A stretch of 56,007 nucleotides of DNA from the NCBI GenBank assembly GCA_000729835.1, contig JFHB01000199.1, positions 1 to 56,007 on the forward strand. Direction: 5' to 3'. The notes below the pieces were generated by a model that saw only the letters and a program-made list of their open reading frames with translations, was not told the DNA's origin and did not search any database. Positions 1 to 12,900 of the stretch are shown in pieces. The DNA comes from Atkinsonella hypoxylon. Lineage: Eukaryota; Ascomycota; Sordariomycetes; Hypocreales; Clavicipitaceae. How positions within the stretch are numbered: the stretch's first letter is position 1; every line of letters starts with the position of its first letter. Both the position numbers and the translations under genes were made by a program.

Positions 1-30
<30 letters not shown>
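1..30. repeat. (CT)n microsatellite
   Basis: Fifteen perfect CT units at the left edge of the window, ending five bases beyond the stop codon of the P450. It lies in that gene's 3' flank and may extend outside the window. Confidence 0.95.
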
Positions 31-32
<2 letters not shown>

Positions 33-34
33 CC

Positions 35-1889
35 CTATTTGACTCGCTCTCGAAAGTTCGCTTGCCAGTTTGTGGGAACTTTGGTAAGGCTAACGGCTGT
101 CGGATCCACAAACTCGACATCAAACCGACGGAACACCTGTTGATCACTGTTAGAGGCTGTACATTGGAGCTGGCAAGAAAACGGATGCGCTTACCTCGGC
201 AACACACTTCCACATTTCAATCATGGCTACATGCCTCCCAAGACATCGTCTTGCTCCGTGCCCAAAAACAAAGTCGAGAGCCTCCATTTGCTTGAACTTT
301 TCTGGCGTCGCCTCCGTCCAGCGGCTCGGCCGATATTCATAAGAGTCTTCACCATACACGGCCTTGTCGCGGCCAATAATCCATGCGCTCGTCGAGATAG
401 AAATGTCAGGGGGGATATGCACCCCGTCGAGCTCCACCCCCACCCCGACAGGGGCTTTCCGAGCGATCTGTGCGATGGAGCAGCTGTAACGTAGAGACTC
501 ACGTATGCAGCCGCCAAGGTATGGCAGCTGATAGACTTGGTCGTAACTGACGATAGAGTCACGTGAAGGCAGCAGTCCCGTCATCTCGGCGTTGTCAAGT
601 TCCTCTTGGAGTTTCTTTTGGACTTTGGGATGCCGTGATATATTCCAGATGGCAAGAGCAAGGTTGAGGCTCGCGTTCTCCGAGCCGGCTTGCCTTTGTG
701 TAGAAAATAGCTCTCAATATTAGCATGAAAACCCTATGATGCATGCCGGACGAAGGGACGCTTACAAGGCTAAGAGAATCTCTGCTTTGACATCTGTCAT
801 TGACATAATCGAGCCATCTGGGTTTCGTGACCGCAGAAACTTGTGTAGGAAGGTATTATCCGCAAGTTCGACTTTAGCTTGGCGACCTTCTAGCATCTCG
901 GCCATGATAGCATCTCTTTCCCCCATCACCGCGCCTACGCCCTTTGTATCTGTAGGGCTGGGTTGCAAAAGATACTTTCCAATTTTCGTGTCGCGCACGA
1001 GCCAGGAGAAGTTGTCAAGTTCTCCCAGGAATTCACCCAGCCAGATCGTTTCACTGAACTTCCGGATGAGGCCTCTGACGTCCTTTTCTTGTTCAATAAA
1101 GCCGAATGCTTTCCCAAAACAGAGCATACTAATGACATCGAAGGTGAACCAGCTGACAAGAGCAGATGAGTATTGTGCCTAATTATGAAGGTAGAGAGAC
1201 CTGTTGACTCACTGGACATGGAACAATGCATCAATACTCTCCCTCATAACAGAAGTTTTGGCAAAATGTCTCATCAGCTGGGCCAATAGTACTCCAATCT
1301 GTTTCTCGAACGTCTTTATATTCTTCATGGAATACTATTTGCATACCACCTTTTAGAATAAAGAAAAAAAAAAAAAAAAAAAAAACCAGTATTGGTACAA
1401 ATGGAAATCTTTTTAAGAGACATACCGCGTGAGCAATCCTTCGCTTGGCCCCCTGATGGTCCAGGTGCGATTTCAAGTTGAAAACACTTATATTTCCAAA
1501 GTTGGGTGCCGTGAAGTCTGTCTTGTCTGCCTTCATATTGTAGACGATGGGAAGAAGGGAAGCATCGTTGATGATGACCTTGCTTGGGCTATAGCGCAAA
1601 ACAGGACCTACAGCACGAAAACTCAACATGTTAGCCTTGGAGTGTCGCCGTGCAGATTGAAATCGCATATATCTGAGACACATGTACCATATTTTTCATG
1701 AAGCTGGACTTGAAGCAGATGTTCATCCTCTATGATGAACCATATGATGCGGTAGAAATTGGAGATGCGGCCCAAGAAAGGACCAGGAACGTGAGAAAGA
1801 GGGTGGAACCAGAGTCTGTAGACGACGACCCAAATTCTCCACAACATAAAGCCAGAAAAGCCGTAACCGAAGTAGGCAAAGTAGGACAT
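35..1889 (-). CDS. Cytochrome P450 monooxygenase, six exons, 497 aa
   Basis: Heme-thiolate monooxygenase, probably ER-anchored and tailoring the product of the divergent NRPS (inferred from position). Exons, from the start codon: 1889-1688, 1607-1426, 1334-1213, 1152-766, 693-195, 136-35; the five GT-AG introns are 58-91 bp. The joined frame is exactly 498 codons with no internal stop. An N-terminal hydrophobic anchor (about residues 3-27) is followed by the hinge HPLSHVPGPFLG. The ExxR motif is E363-S-L-R366, the PERF-like segment is EYRPSRW, and the heme loop is FGHGARRCLGRH with Cys448. The I-helix reads AGSENAS (300-306): the acid is kept but the usual Thr is Asn304. By eye it resembles the pisatin demethylase/benzoate hydroxylase-like fungal group. 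The start is the only ATG that gives the anchor. The substrate is unknown. The exon 3/4 junction is the least certain, because a nearer AG would shift the frame. Confidence 0.9.
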
Positions 1890-2820
1890 GTTAGTTAGCA
1901 GATCTAGGCGCTTGGGAATAGAAGAGAAGGGCTGAAGCAGATTGTTGTCAGGCCGTTCACCTTGCTGGATGTTTTCATCAGAATAAAAATGAATTTGAAA
2001 GACGACTTACTTGGTGGCTGAGATTCCTCTTTGCCCTTTTCTGCGCCAAGTGTTGCCCTCTGCTTAACCTTGCCTGTTACACAAAGATTTCTGAGTACAT
2101 AAACCGGATTTCGAACGCACAGAAGCAACTAACCTAACATAGAAGGTGGTGGTATTTCATGTACTACTTCCTATCTAGAGCTACCTCTCTGTTACTATAC
2201 ACTACTTAAAGCGGTTTATATGTTGCAATTGTGCTACCTGCAACGCAGATAAAGCCCTTACAAAAAAAAAAAAAAACCGCCAATAATACAGTCACTAAAG
2301 AACAATTTCGACTACACGTACCGGTGTGTGCAACACCTGGCTAGCCGACGCAGCTCCCGCTCGAGACTAGCGCGGGGCACAGAGTGGATCAAGGAAAAAG
2401 GGGAATTATCAAAGAGTGCCTCTGCAGGGAAAAAAATGTGTGCGTTGGGACAACTTTCGCGTTAGGTTTAGTTGCTGCTGTGCATCTATATTCTCGGAAT
2501 GCCTACACTCCAACCCATGAATTATTTTGTAAATCTACGTGCAGGGGGTGGAGGGGGCGGGGCGGGGGGGGGGGTATCGAGCCAATTAGCTGTCGAACGG
2601 CAAATAAGTGAGACATGAAGTAGAATTAATAGGTACCTCAATCTACCAGTGAATTACATAGAAAAATAAGTCTCTTTGGGTGGCGCTTAATAGCCTGAGT
2701 ATCCTTCCTCTGCTGGTCTAACAGCTGCTAGTAAAAAGTGGGTCAAAAATCCTGGTTTCTTATGTGCCCCCGCTGTAGAGCGGAACGGGCCGGCTTCAGG
2801 ACTGAGGTGCCGAAAGTAAG

Positions 2821-3115
2821 GTGTAAAGTTGCCATGGGCACCCACGAACGGGTCCCCCATTCAGGACCCGTGGGTCCTTGTGGGGACAGAGAAGAGCCCC
2901 GCGGGTACCCGTTTAGACTCGTAGATATAAAACGGGTTATTTTGGGTACCTATTTGCGCCTATTATAGCCTCTTCCTTATATATATTACATCTGTGGTTC
3001 CTAATATAGCTAGCTAGCTACCTAAAAGGATCCGTTTTATATACACGGGTCCTTTTTGGTACCTGTATTAGGAACCGTAGTTCTTACGTGTGCCCACGGG
3101 TACCTAATTTTACAC
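2821..3115. mobile_element. Degenerate inverted-repeat element (MITE-like)
   Basis: The ends are inverted copies of each other, GTGTAAAGTT on the left and AATTTTACAC on the right (one mismatch), followed inward by further inverted blocks built from GGGCACCC, GGGTACC and GGGTCC. An inner perfect 11-bp inverted pair (GGTTCCTAATA, 2996-3006, and its complement, 3066-3076) flanks a GCTAGCTAGC core. There is no coding capacity and no clear target-site duplication. It may be an old, decayed non-autonomous element or simply a palindrome-rich relic. Confidence 0.4.
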
Positions 3116-3488
3116 CGTAGCCGGAAGAGTGAATCCGGTCTAGTGCGTACTGTGGGTCGGACACACAGATCAGCTCAGGCCCAGCCTATCTCCCGGTGTG
3201 GTGTGGTGCAGGGCGTGAGTTTAGTGAGGATGTTATGAATTACGGTTCATGTCAAGCGACCAAGTAGTTACCGCTCCCATTTGATACGGAGGTCAACGTC
3301 AAAGGTGGTATCCGCCCCGCCTAGGCTGCCTACATACTAATACACTGGTCCTTAGGCGTCTAGTGACAAACGGCATTCAAGCTTCACTTGCTTTAATCTA
3401 GCTGTTAGACTAGCTTTCCGGCTAAAATGAGCTTTTAGGCTAAATAGGACCTTGTATGATGGACACCACTTTTTAATGTTCATCCCTG

Positions 3489-3750
3489 TAAGTCAAGAGC
3501 AAGGGGTGTGAGCCACCCCAATTGGGTATAGTGCGAGGCGTGGCACGTGTTCCTATCAACTGCTTGGCGGGCTCTGATTGGCTGAAATCGGTCCATATTA
3601 ATACTAGGCGCTGATTCAAGTAGAACGAATTATCTAGTAAGTTCCAGCCAATCACCGTTTGTAAGCATAACGCAAGGACCCATTGCGCTATACTCAATTG
3701 GGGTGGCTCATTGCTAGGGTAGGTGGCTCACACCCCTTGCTCTTGACTTA
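3489..3750. mobile_element. MITE with TA target duplication, NRPS promoter
   Basis: A 258-bp element (3491-3748) with perfect 27-bp terminal inverted repeats, 3491-3517 against 3722-3748, bounded on each side by TA (3489-3490 and 3749-3750). The TIR begins AGTCAAGAGCAAGGGG. Inverted similarity continues inward (CCAATTGGGTATAGTGC against the complement of 3686-3702), with about 20 extra bases in the right arm that repeat the GAGCCACC motif. There is no open frame. TA duplication and size fit a Tc1/mariner-derived MITE. It ends 185 bp upstream of the NRPS ATG, so it may contribute promoter sequence. Confidence 0.85.
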
Positions 3751-3935
3751 TAAGAACATTTACTCGACATGAGGTCCTGTATCTGTGTTGGCAGCAAATA
3801 ACGACAAAGCATAGTGTCTTGGCGGGTGCATCGTCAATATTGAGCATTTGCGTACAATTCGTTTGAAAGCTTCATCAAAAACATAAAGGCCGCATCCTAA
3901 TCGTTTGCCTCAATTCACTGCATATCTTACTGGAA

Positions 3936-6900
3936 ATGTTACTCCATCATGTCTTCGAACACCAAGCCACTCGGCACCCAGGTAGGGTCGCCATTGAGTA
4001 TCGGGACATGAAAATTACGTATGGGGAGCTCAATGCCTCTGCAAATCAGTTGGCTGCTTATATCAAGCATATTCACAAACCTAAGCTTGGGGTTATAGCT
4101 TTAGGTCTGGAAAGGGGTCCCTTGACAGTGACAGCAGTTCTCGCAGTACTCAAAGCAGGATTGGCGTGGGTGCCGCTACCTCTTGATGCTCCTTGTAGCC
4201 GCATCGAAAATATTCTGGCTATCTCGAGCCCAGCCTTAATTCTGTGTTCACAAACGACAAGACACATTAGTGGCGCATCTCGCAAAACGGTCGTTCTCGA
4301 TGAGCCTGAAACTAAAGAGCGTATCCAACAAGAACCCATGGTCGGGTTGTCTCCCACCGACAATGACATTGGCCCTGCTGATTTGTGCCATATACTTTTC
4401 ACTTCGGGCTCAACTGGCATACCTAAAGGGGTTATGCTGGAACACCAGGCAGTTGTTCACAATGTGCAAGTGCTCGCAAACCGCTTTGCCCTCAATGAAT
4501 ATACTAGGACGCTGCAGTTTGCGGAGTACACTTTTGACGTCTTTGGTCTTGACCTATTCATGACATTTTATGCTGGGGGCTGTTTAGTTATGGGAAGCCT
4601 CACAGATATCATGGCAGATCTGACAAGCTTTGTCAGCCATGCTCGCGTCAACTACGCCCAGCTCACACCTACGATTATATCACTCATAGATCCGGCACAG
4701 GTGCCTACATTTCGTGTCTTGGCGAGCTCAGGCGAGCCCTTGACCAACAAGATTTTACACGACTGGGTTGATCGAGTGAGATTGATGAATGCTTACGGCC
4801 CTACGGAGACCATCGTGTGCACCGTGCAAGAGATGTCTGGGACTCCCTCTATCGAGCCACAATTCATTGGGACCGCTCTTCCTGGTCTGGACGTTGTGTT
4901 GATGCGGGAAGACTGTCCAGAAGAGGTTCCGCGTGGTACAGTTGGTGAGATCTGCGTTGCCGGAGTTCAGCTGTTCCGTGGATATATTGGGGTCCATGAA
5001 ATTCAATCTCGGCAAGTTGTCCAATATGGATCCCAGATATTCTATCGTACGGGCGACCTAGGTTTTCTCTCACACTTGGCCAACTCGGCACCGACCATTC
5101 GCCTGCTAGGTCGGAAAGACGGGCAAGTGAAGGTTCATGGAGTGCGAATTGACCTTGGTGAGGTTGAGGAGGCACTTAGCAGCCACTCAGGCACCCGAAA
5201 ATGTACTGCTCTCGTTCCAAAAGCTGGTCCAGCCCTTGGTAGACTCGCGGCTGTTGTATCTATCAGCAATGCGGGGCCGTGGCGTATGGTCAAGACAGGT
5301 ATACCCCGGGTTAAAGTCCTGCATCCCACGAACCCCGATCAAAGAGAGGCTTTAACGACCCTAATCGACTGGCTGCGCTCGCGTTTGCCCCCGCAAGCTG
5401 TGCCCAGTAGCTGGTGGATAGTCGACGACTTTCCGCTGACTTCGAGTGGAAAAATTGACCGAATGTCAGTCCAGCGGTGGCTGGAGAATGCTTCAGAGGA
5501 TGAATTCGTAGAACTTGCAAGAGCTTGGGCCATTGAAGACAAAAAACACCCCCCATCCAAAGGAGAAGACTCAGCCTTGGAGCGCCAGCTGATCGAAATA
5601 TGCAGTAAGACATTGGGACTAAGCACTTCTGCGATAGACCCCAGGGCCTCGCTTCCGCAGCTTGGCTTTGACTCTTTGGGAATTTTTCGCTTGGTTTCCA
5701 TGGCTCGACGGGAAGGACTGGACCTCAGCGTGCAACAAGTGCGCCGAGAATACTCGATACGGGGTCTTACTTCATCCTTGTCCCAAGCTGGCCATGGTTT
5801 CAAGCCTTTAGACAATGCCGACATCGAAGCGTTTAGTCTAGCGCCACGTAGTAGTAGCCTGCAGGATTTGAAGGCCTTTGTTGCAGAGCAATGCCATATT
5901 GACCGGCAAGACATCTTGGATATTTACCCTTGTACTTCTCTACAAGCTGGAATGATGGCTTTAGCTGCCCGGAGATCAGATACTTACATCTGCATAATGG
6001 AGTATCTGATATCACCAGATATTGACATAACTCGATTCTATAGTGCATGGGAGTCATTGCTAGCAAAGACTCCATTTTTGCGGAACCGAATTGTGCACGA
6101 TATTCGGGGCGTTGGATTGCTACAGGCCACAATTCGATATATTAAAAAGGCGCATAGTGACGAAAGTTTCGAGCAGCCCATGTCATTTGGGGACAGTCTG
6201 TGTAGAGGCAGAGTTGTTAGGGATGAGGGTACCCAGACATGGAAGTTCAATTTGAAGATACACCACGCCCTCTTCGACGGTTGGACGAAAGATCTCATCA
6301 TCAAAGAGCTTCGAAACACGTGTGACCACAGTACATTGAGCGACGAGGCAAAAATTGGCTCTAGTTCTTTCGTTAAATATATCAAGTACCTCATCGACGA
6401 TATCAGTATCAATGAATCCAAGCATATGTCCTTCTGGAAGAATTATCTGGAAAACTGCTCAGTTACAGACTTTCCTAGGATGCCCAACGAATGGACTGGA
6501 GAGCTTTCCGGAGAACATGACGTCCTGACGCGCACAATTACCGCGGACGTGTCGGAGTTTGCGCGGAAGCAGCAAGTCACCGCAACTATAGTAGTGCAGG
6601 CGGCCTGGGCTATTGTCTTGGGCAAACATAGCGCTACCGATGATGTAGTCTTTGGCTCAACTCTCTCTGGGAGGGACGCGCCAGTGGATGATATTGCTTC
6701 CATAATCGGTCCAACAATGGTGACGGTGCCGTGTCGAGTAAGTTGGAGCAACAGGGTGACTGTCGGCCAGCTGTTGCGGAGACTTCATGAAGAGTCTAGC
6801 GATCTGATTCCACACCAGCATTATGGGCTGCAAAGTATCGCAAATATAGGGCAAGACACAAAGAATGCCTGTCTTTTCCGATCCCTCTTAGTTGTTCAAC

Positions 6901-9900
6901 CAGGAAGTGCTGCCGCCAACCAACAGAAGGAGTCCCTAGAGGAGAAAGAGCAATTCAGCTCCGATATGCTTCGAACCTATCCCATCACCGTGGAATTTGT
7001 ACTTTCGAACTCGCGAAGAGCTAAGGTTAGGATTCACCATGACAAGTCTACAGTATCTGAGCAGACTGCAACTTTGGTGCTTCATCATTTAGAGTCCACT
7101 CTGGCTGCGATTAGCGCTGCTGGCTTAAACACCCCTGTCAGCGATATCGAGATTATGAGCAGGGACGAGAGAAAACAGATGATGGCCTTACAGAAAGGCT
7201 GTCCAACAAAGATCAATCGCTGTCTCCATGACCTTGTGCAGGAGACAGCGAGGAACTATCCTAACCTTCTTGCAGTTGTTCAGTATCTGCCCCCCAAAAG
7301 CTTGTCTCATAAACAACTAGATCAGTCTTCAACAGCCCTCGCCAAATACCTTAAAAACAGCCATCAAATTGGGCGCGGAATCATAGTCCCATTAGGGTTC
7401 GAGAAGTCAGCTTTAGCAATCATGGCCATGTTGGCCGTCCTCAAGACTGGGGCTGCATATGTCGCCTTGGACACATCGCAGCCTACACAACATCTCCAAC
7501 GCATAACTCGGCATTTGAAATCCAAGCATGTGCTTTGCTCAACACGTACCTACCATAAACTTCATCAAATAGTAGAGCACGCGTTAGAGATCCACGATCA
7601 CTGGCTTTCAGAAACGCACACGTCCGCTGTCTATCTTTCCGACCAAAAGCACCATGCCTCTCCCGACGATACTGCTGTCGTATTTTATACGTCGGGGAGC
7701 TCTGGCGAACCTAAATGCATTGCTTCCAGGCACTCTGCAATTGCCACGAGCATGTATCATAGTGCGCGATTCTTGCGTATTGAGCCGGGAGCTCGCGTCT
7801 TTCAGTCCACGTCCTTTGCTTTTGACATGAGCCTCAAGGACATCTACTGTACCTTGCTGTCCGGGGCATGCATTTGCCTACCAAGCGATACTGATCGCCT
7901 AAGTGCGGAGCAGATGCGCCAGATGGATGTCAATATCGCTTTTCTGACTCCTTCAGTCACGGAATCCATCTCCCTAGAAGACGTCCCAAGTCTCCGAATC
8001 CTCAACTTGGGCGGTGAAAAGGCCACTGCAAGTCTTATTCGCCGATGGGCCAGTAAAGTGAGATTGATTAACTCATACGGTCCCACTGAGGCGGTGGCAT
8101 GTCTTACCTTTGCTGATAATCTGGATGAAAATGCAGACCCTGCCAACATAGGTAAACCTGTAACAGGGCAAGTATGGATCGTCCAAAGAAACTCCACGGG
8201 CTCCCTGACTTTAGCAGCGACTGAATCTGTGGGTGAGATTGCCATCTCGGGGCATACTGTGGCTCAAGGGTATATGAACGATGCGACGAGAACCGCTTTG
8301 TCCTTTGTTGAACAGCCCTTGTGGATGCAGCAGGCTGGCACTGATAGTGACTCTTATTTATACCTGACAGGCGACTTGGGGAGCAAAGACCAGTATGGCA
8401 GGATTACGATTCTAGGCAGAAATGATTCCCAGATTAAAATCAATGGGATTCGCATCGAGCCGGCCGAGGCAGAGCATGCACTCCGACGGCTCGGTGGCAT
8501 GTTCACCTCGGCCGTCGTGGGTGCAGTACGAGGTCCGGATACAGAAGACCTCAGTCAATCGAAGACCATTTTGGTTGCTTTTGTTGCTGTTGAAACTTCA
8601 GATGTGGATGAGCAAGACTCTAGATCTACGTTCCCTGGATCACTGATCATGCATCCCGATGCGGTGCATAAGACGTTTCACCAGGAATGCGGCTCGGCGC
8701 AGAGAAAATTGGCTCTTCAAGTGCCACGATATCTGGTTCCCAGAGTCTTCGTCCCTGTGAGGACCATCCCTTTGACTGTTTCCGGGAAAACGGATCGCAA
8801 AAGGCTTCGAGCGGCGCTTGAGGATGATGCACACCGAGACCGACATATGGCGGCTAAATCAAATGTCTCTCAACACCTAGCTCCATGTTCACACAACAAA
8901 TTGGAGGCCCGTATCCGTGAGATTTGGCAAGAAGTTCTTGGAAGGAAGACGAACTTTGCACTTTCCGACAATTTTTTCAGAACTGGGGGAGACTCCCTCA
9001 CGGCCATTAGATTGGTTCTGGCCTGCAAGCAACAAGGACTACAAATCACCGTCGCACAAATTTACGAACACCCAACACTCAGCCAGATGGCGGCCGCGGT
9101 CTTAGAGATTTCTGACGTTAGATCTTCTGATATGCGCTGGTCGGAATCACCGGCTCCTTTCTCCTTACTCCCTAACGAAGCACGTAAGGAAATTGTGGCC
9201 GATGCCGCAGAGATCTGCAATGTGGATGCACAATTCATTGAGGACGTATATCCAGCGTCTCCCTTCCAAGAGGGACTTGCAGCTATCAATCTCCAAGCCA
9301 AAACGGCTTATATGGCTCGTTGGGTCTATGCTTTAACCGGTGAAATCGATATTGAGAAGCTCGCGCATGCCCTGGAGGTTGCTGTTGCTCGAAACCCCAT
9401 TTTCAGAACGACTCTGGCTCATACTCCGAAATGTACTATTCAAGTTGTTATAAAGATGGCTGAGTGGAAAAGGCAACCGTCAAATGCAGATAGAGCGGGA
9501 AAACAATTGCAGTTGGAGGGTAACAAGAGTTTGTTCCGGTACCGGCTGTATGCTCACCAAGGCGTTGAGGACAAGACGTATTTGCAAGTCGACATGCATC
9601 ATATCCTTTATGATGAGTGGACTATTCAGTACTTCTTACATGATTTGACATATAACTATTGTCATCCAAATGCAGAGTGTCCGGGAAGGCAAAGCTATGC
9701 AACCTTCATAAAATACCTCCTCAACATGGAAGGGAATGATGAGGTTTCAACGACTTTCTGGAAAAATGACCTGGAGGGTGCTGAGGAGTTGGACTATCCA
9801 CGTCGCACCTCACCCTGGCACCAATTTAAAACCAATTCAATCATTCGCTCGGTAGACTCGATATTGCTAGATTGTGGCGACGACAGGTCGGAGGAGAGAC

Positions 9901-12900
9901 AGGCGATGACACCTGCTACAATCGCCGCCGCATCGTTGGCCATACTTCTATCCTCATATGGCCGAACTGAAGACGTAACCTTTGGGTTGACACTTTCCGG
10001 ACGCCACGTTTCTGGCTTGGAAGAGATATCTGGTCCAACTATTTCCAGCGTGCCTCTCAGGACCCGAGCTAGTGGCAGGCAAAACATCTCTGCGTTCCTT
10101 TCGGAAATCCAGTCTAAGATGCGAAGGATCCAAGATTTCCAGCATGTCGGCTTGCAGAAGATTGCAAGGCTGGACGTCAAGGGGGCCAAGAAAGCATGCG
10201 CCTTCCGCACACTACTTGTAGTGCAGCAAGGAGAAAGATCTGAGTTCTCCTCGGAGAACCAAGCGCTTCAACTAAAAATGGTTGAGGAGGAAACTTTCAT
10301 GTCGACGAATTACGGCCTTGTTGTTGTTTTGGTAACGGATGGATCAACTAGACAGGCTAAGTTCAAGATTGAATTTGACTCTGAATGTGTGACACAGCAA
10401 GAGGCACACAAAGTCCTCAGTCACCTACATCGGATTGCATGCCGGCTTACTTCTATGAAGGGAACCGTTGACGACGTCTTTAATGAGATTGGTGAGCATG
10501 AGGAAAACGGGGAGATGGAACACACAATTCATCCGCCAACCCTTCCTATCTCTTCTTTCCACAACAGAAATGGGACTGAGTCAGGCGGACTGGAGCAGCA
10601 GCAAGTCGCTCTGTGGGAAGTACTCAGGGACCTCTGGGCCAAAGCGCTGGACTTATTCCCTCAGCACATTGGCCTAGAGGATACTATAAACACACTAGGT
10701 GGAGATTCTATAACACTCATCAAACTGCTGTCCACTGCCAGGAAATCGGGAGTCTCGCTCAGTTTTGGGGACAAGATCAACCAGTTCACCACTCTGGCAG
10801 ATATGGCGAGTGAAGCGAATGCCGTCTTAGAGGAAAGCCAAAGCACCAGAGCTGTCGACATCTCACTACCCCAGCCGTTTTCGTTGGTTGAGGGGTTGCC
10901 GAAAGAGGCTTGTGTCAAAGATGCAGCAGCCAAGTGTGGTGTAGATCCAACATTGGTTGTGGATGTATATCCGTGCACGCCTTTGCAGGAAGGTCTCATG
11001 GCTGTGAGTGTCATGGAGCCAGGATCGTATACTGCACAACACAGCTACAAGGTGCTGGGAAACATCGATCAAGACAGGTTCAAGTCTGCAATTGAACGAG
11101 TCTGGAAAATGGAAGCCATTTTGCGGACACGCATATTCATTACCTCGAGACTTGAAACTGTTCAGGTGGTGCTGAATGATGTATCTCTCCCGTTTGAAAT
11201 CTGTCGGCAGTACTCAACCTTGCAAGAATACCTGAAGAAAGACCAGCAAATTCTGTTTGACTATGGAAAGCCCTTGACACGCTTTTCTCTAGTCGTTGAT
11301 GGCCGACGTCAGACATACTTGGTAGTATCTCAACACCATGCGGTCAGCGATGGATGGACGACTCGCCTTTTGGAAGATGCAATCAAAAGAGAATACAGCA
11401 AAAGTGACGCTTGTGATCGATACACTACTACAGAAAACAGAATGCCGTCGTTTATCAAGTTTGTCAAGGATGTTCAAAAGTCAGAGGATGCAGCTCATTT
11501 CTGGAAAACAACTCTGGCTGGTGCGACGGTCACCGACTTTCCACATCTCGGGAAAGGCAGGCTTTTTCGGGCAACGGGACAACTAGTTGATTCGTGCGCA
11601 GTGCCCGAATCAGCCAGAACTCCTCTCACTTCTCTGCTTGAAGCCGCGTGGGGTCTAGTGCTTAGCAAGTATACTGGCTGCGACGATGTTTGCTTTGGTG
11701 TTGTGCAGTCAGGCAGGACATCACCTATACCGGGTATTGACACTATGTTGGGCCCAACTATTGCCACAATTCCCCGGCGCCTAAAACCTAAGCCTACGGC
11801 AGTAGTCTCCCGGTACTTGGATGAAGTACTCTCCCATGCCAATAAGGCCGGTCCGTTTGAGCAATATGGTCTTCCGAATATCCGTCTTCTAGGGCAAGAT
11901 GCTAGAAATGCTTGCGACTTCAGAACTTTGCTCGTCGTCCAACCAAAGCATCAGTTCTCGGACCAGGCCGTTGTTCCTTCTCAGCTTGCTATTGAGCCGG
12001 TAGACGTGGGTTTTATGGTAGACAATTATGGGCTAACCGTTGACTGCCACCCCCTTGAAAATGGGACCTTGTCGATATACGTGAACTACGACAAGTCTTC
12101 TACTTCGGCTACGGAGGCGGCAAGGATATCTAAGCATTTCATTCAAGCAATTTGTCAACTTGTAGAGGGGCCAGAAAAGCTCGTGGCGGATATTAACGTC
12201 TTCCATGAACAAAGCATTCACTCGTTTATGCCTATCTCACCGAAGGGTGACACTCAAAGCAAGCCTGCACTATCATCGGCCAACGGCGTGACGAATGAGA
12301 CCCAGAATGGCCATCAAATTGATTCCAGCATGCGAAATGACAACAATAACGGTGCTCCCCACTTTGCGGCGCAAAAGACACGACCGGAGACAAGCCCGCG
12401 AGATATCCTTCGACGGCTGTGGGCCGATGTGTTACACATCGAATCCAAGACGATCGACGACGACGATGATTTCCTCATCTTAGGTGGTGATTCTATATTG
12501 GCCATAAAGCTATCGTCTTATGCCAGGGAACATGGCATCTCTCTGCCTGCTAGGTCGATCTTGCAAGAACCGACTCTAAAGAAAATGGCGCTTCAAATGA
12601 GCGAGCAGCAGACTCTGAAGCCACAAGTCAAGAATGGCCATTCGCCATGGAATGGCAGACAAAGATATGCTTCACAAATAAGTGCTACGTATGGCATGGC
12701 ACAGGAAGACATCGAAGACGTTTATCAATGCACTCCACTGCAAATTAACCTTATGGCCCTGACGATGCGTCAGCCAGGTGCCTATGTAGCCACGGAAACA
12801 TTTCGACTACCACCACATGTGGACATGGTACGCTTCATGAAAGCATGGGACCTTGTGTATCAGCGACACGAGTTATTGCGTACCAGACTGTGCCAAGTGT

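Larger units (their letters stand above)
1890..3935. promoter_or_regulatory. Divergent intergenic region between P450 and NRPS
   Basis: A 2,046-bp spacer separating the two oppositely transcribed biosynthetic genes, so it must hold both promoters. No supportable gene lies in it. It contains an A14 run near 2262, a G-rich tract near 2545-2575, a degenerate inverted-repeat element (2821-3115) and a MITE (3489-3750). The MITE carries two inverted CCAAT pentamers (complement within about 3576-3584, direct within about 3648-3656). I see no clear TATA box in the 185 bp between the MITE and the NRPS start. Confidence 0.6.

Noticed and set aside
1..1889. P450 as a truncated pseudogene at the window edge
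   Set aside because: The last exon, with its stop at 35-37, can be spliced in frame to the heme exon, giving a full 497-aa protein.
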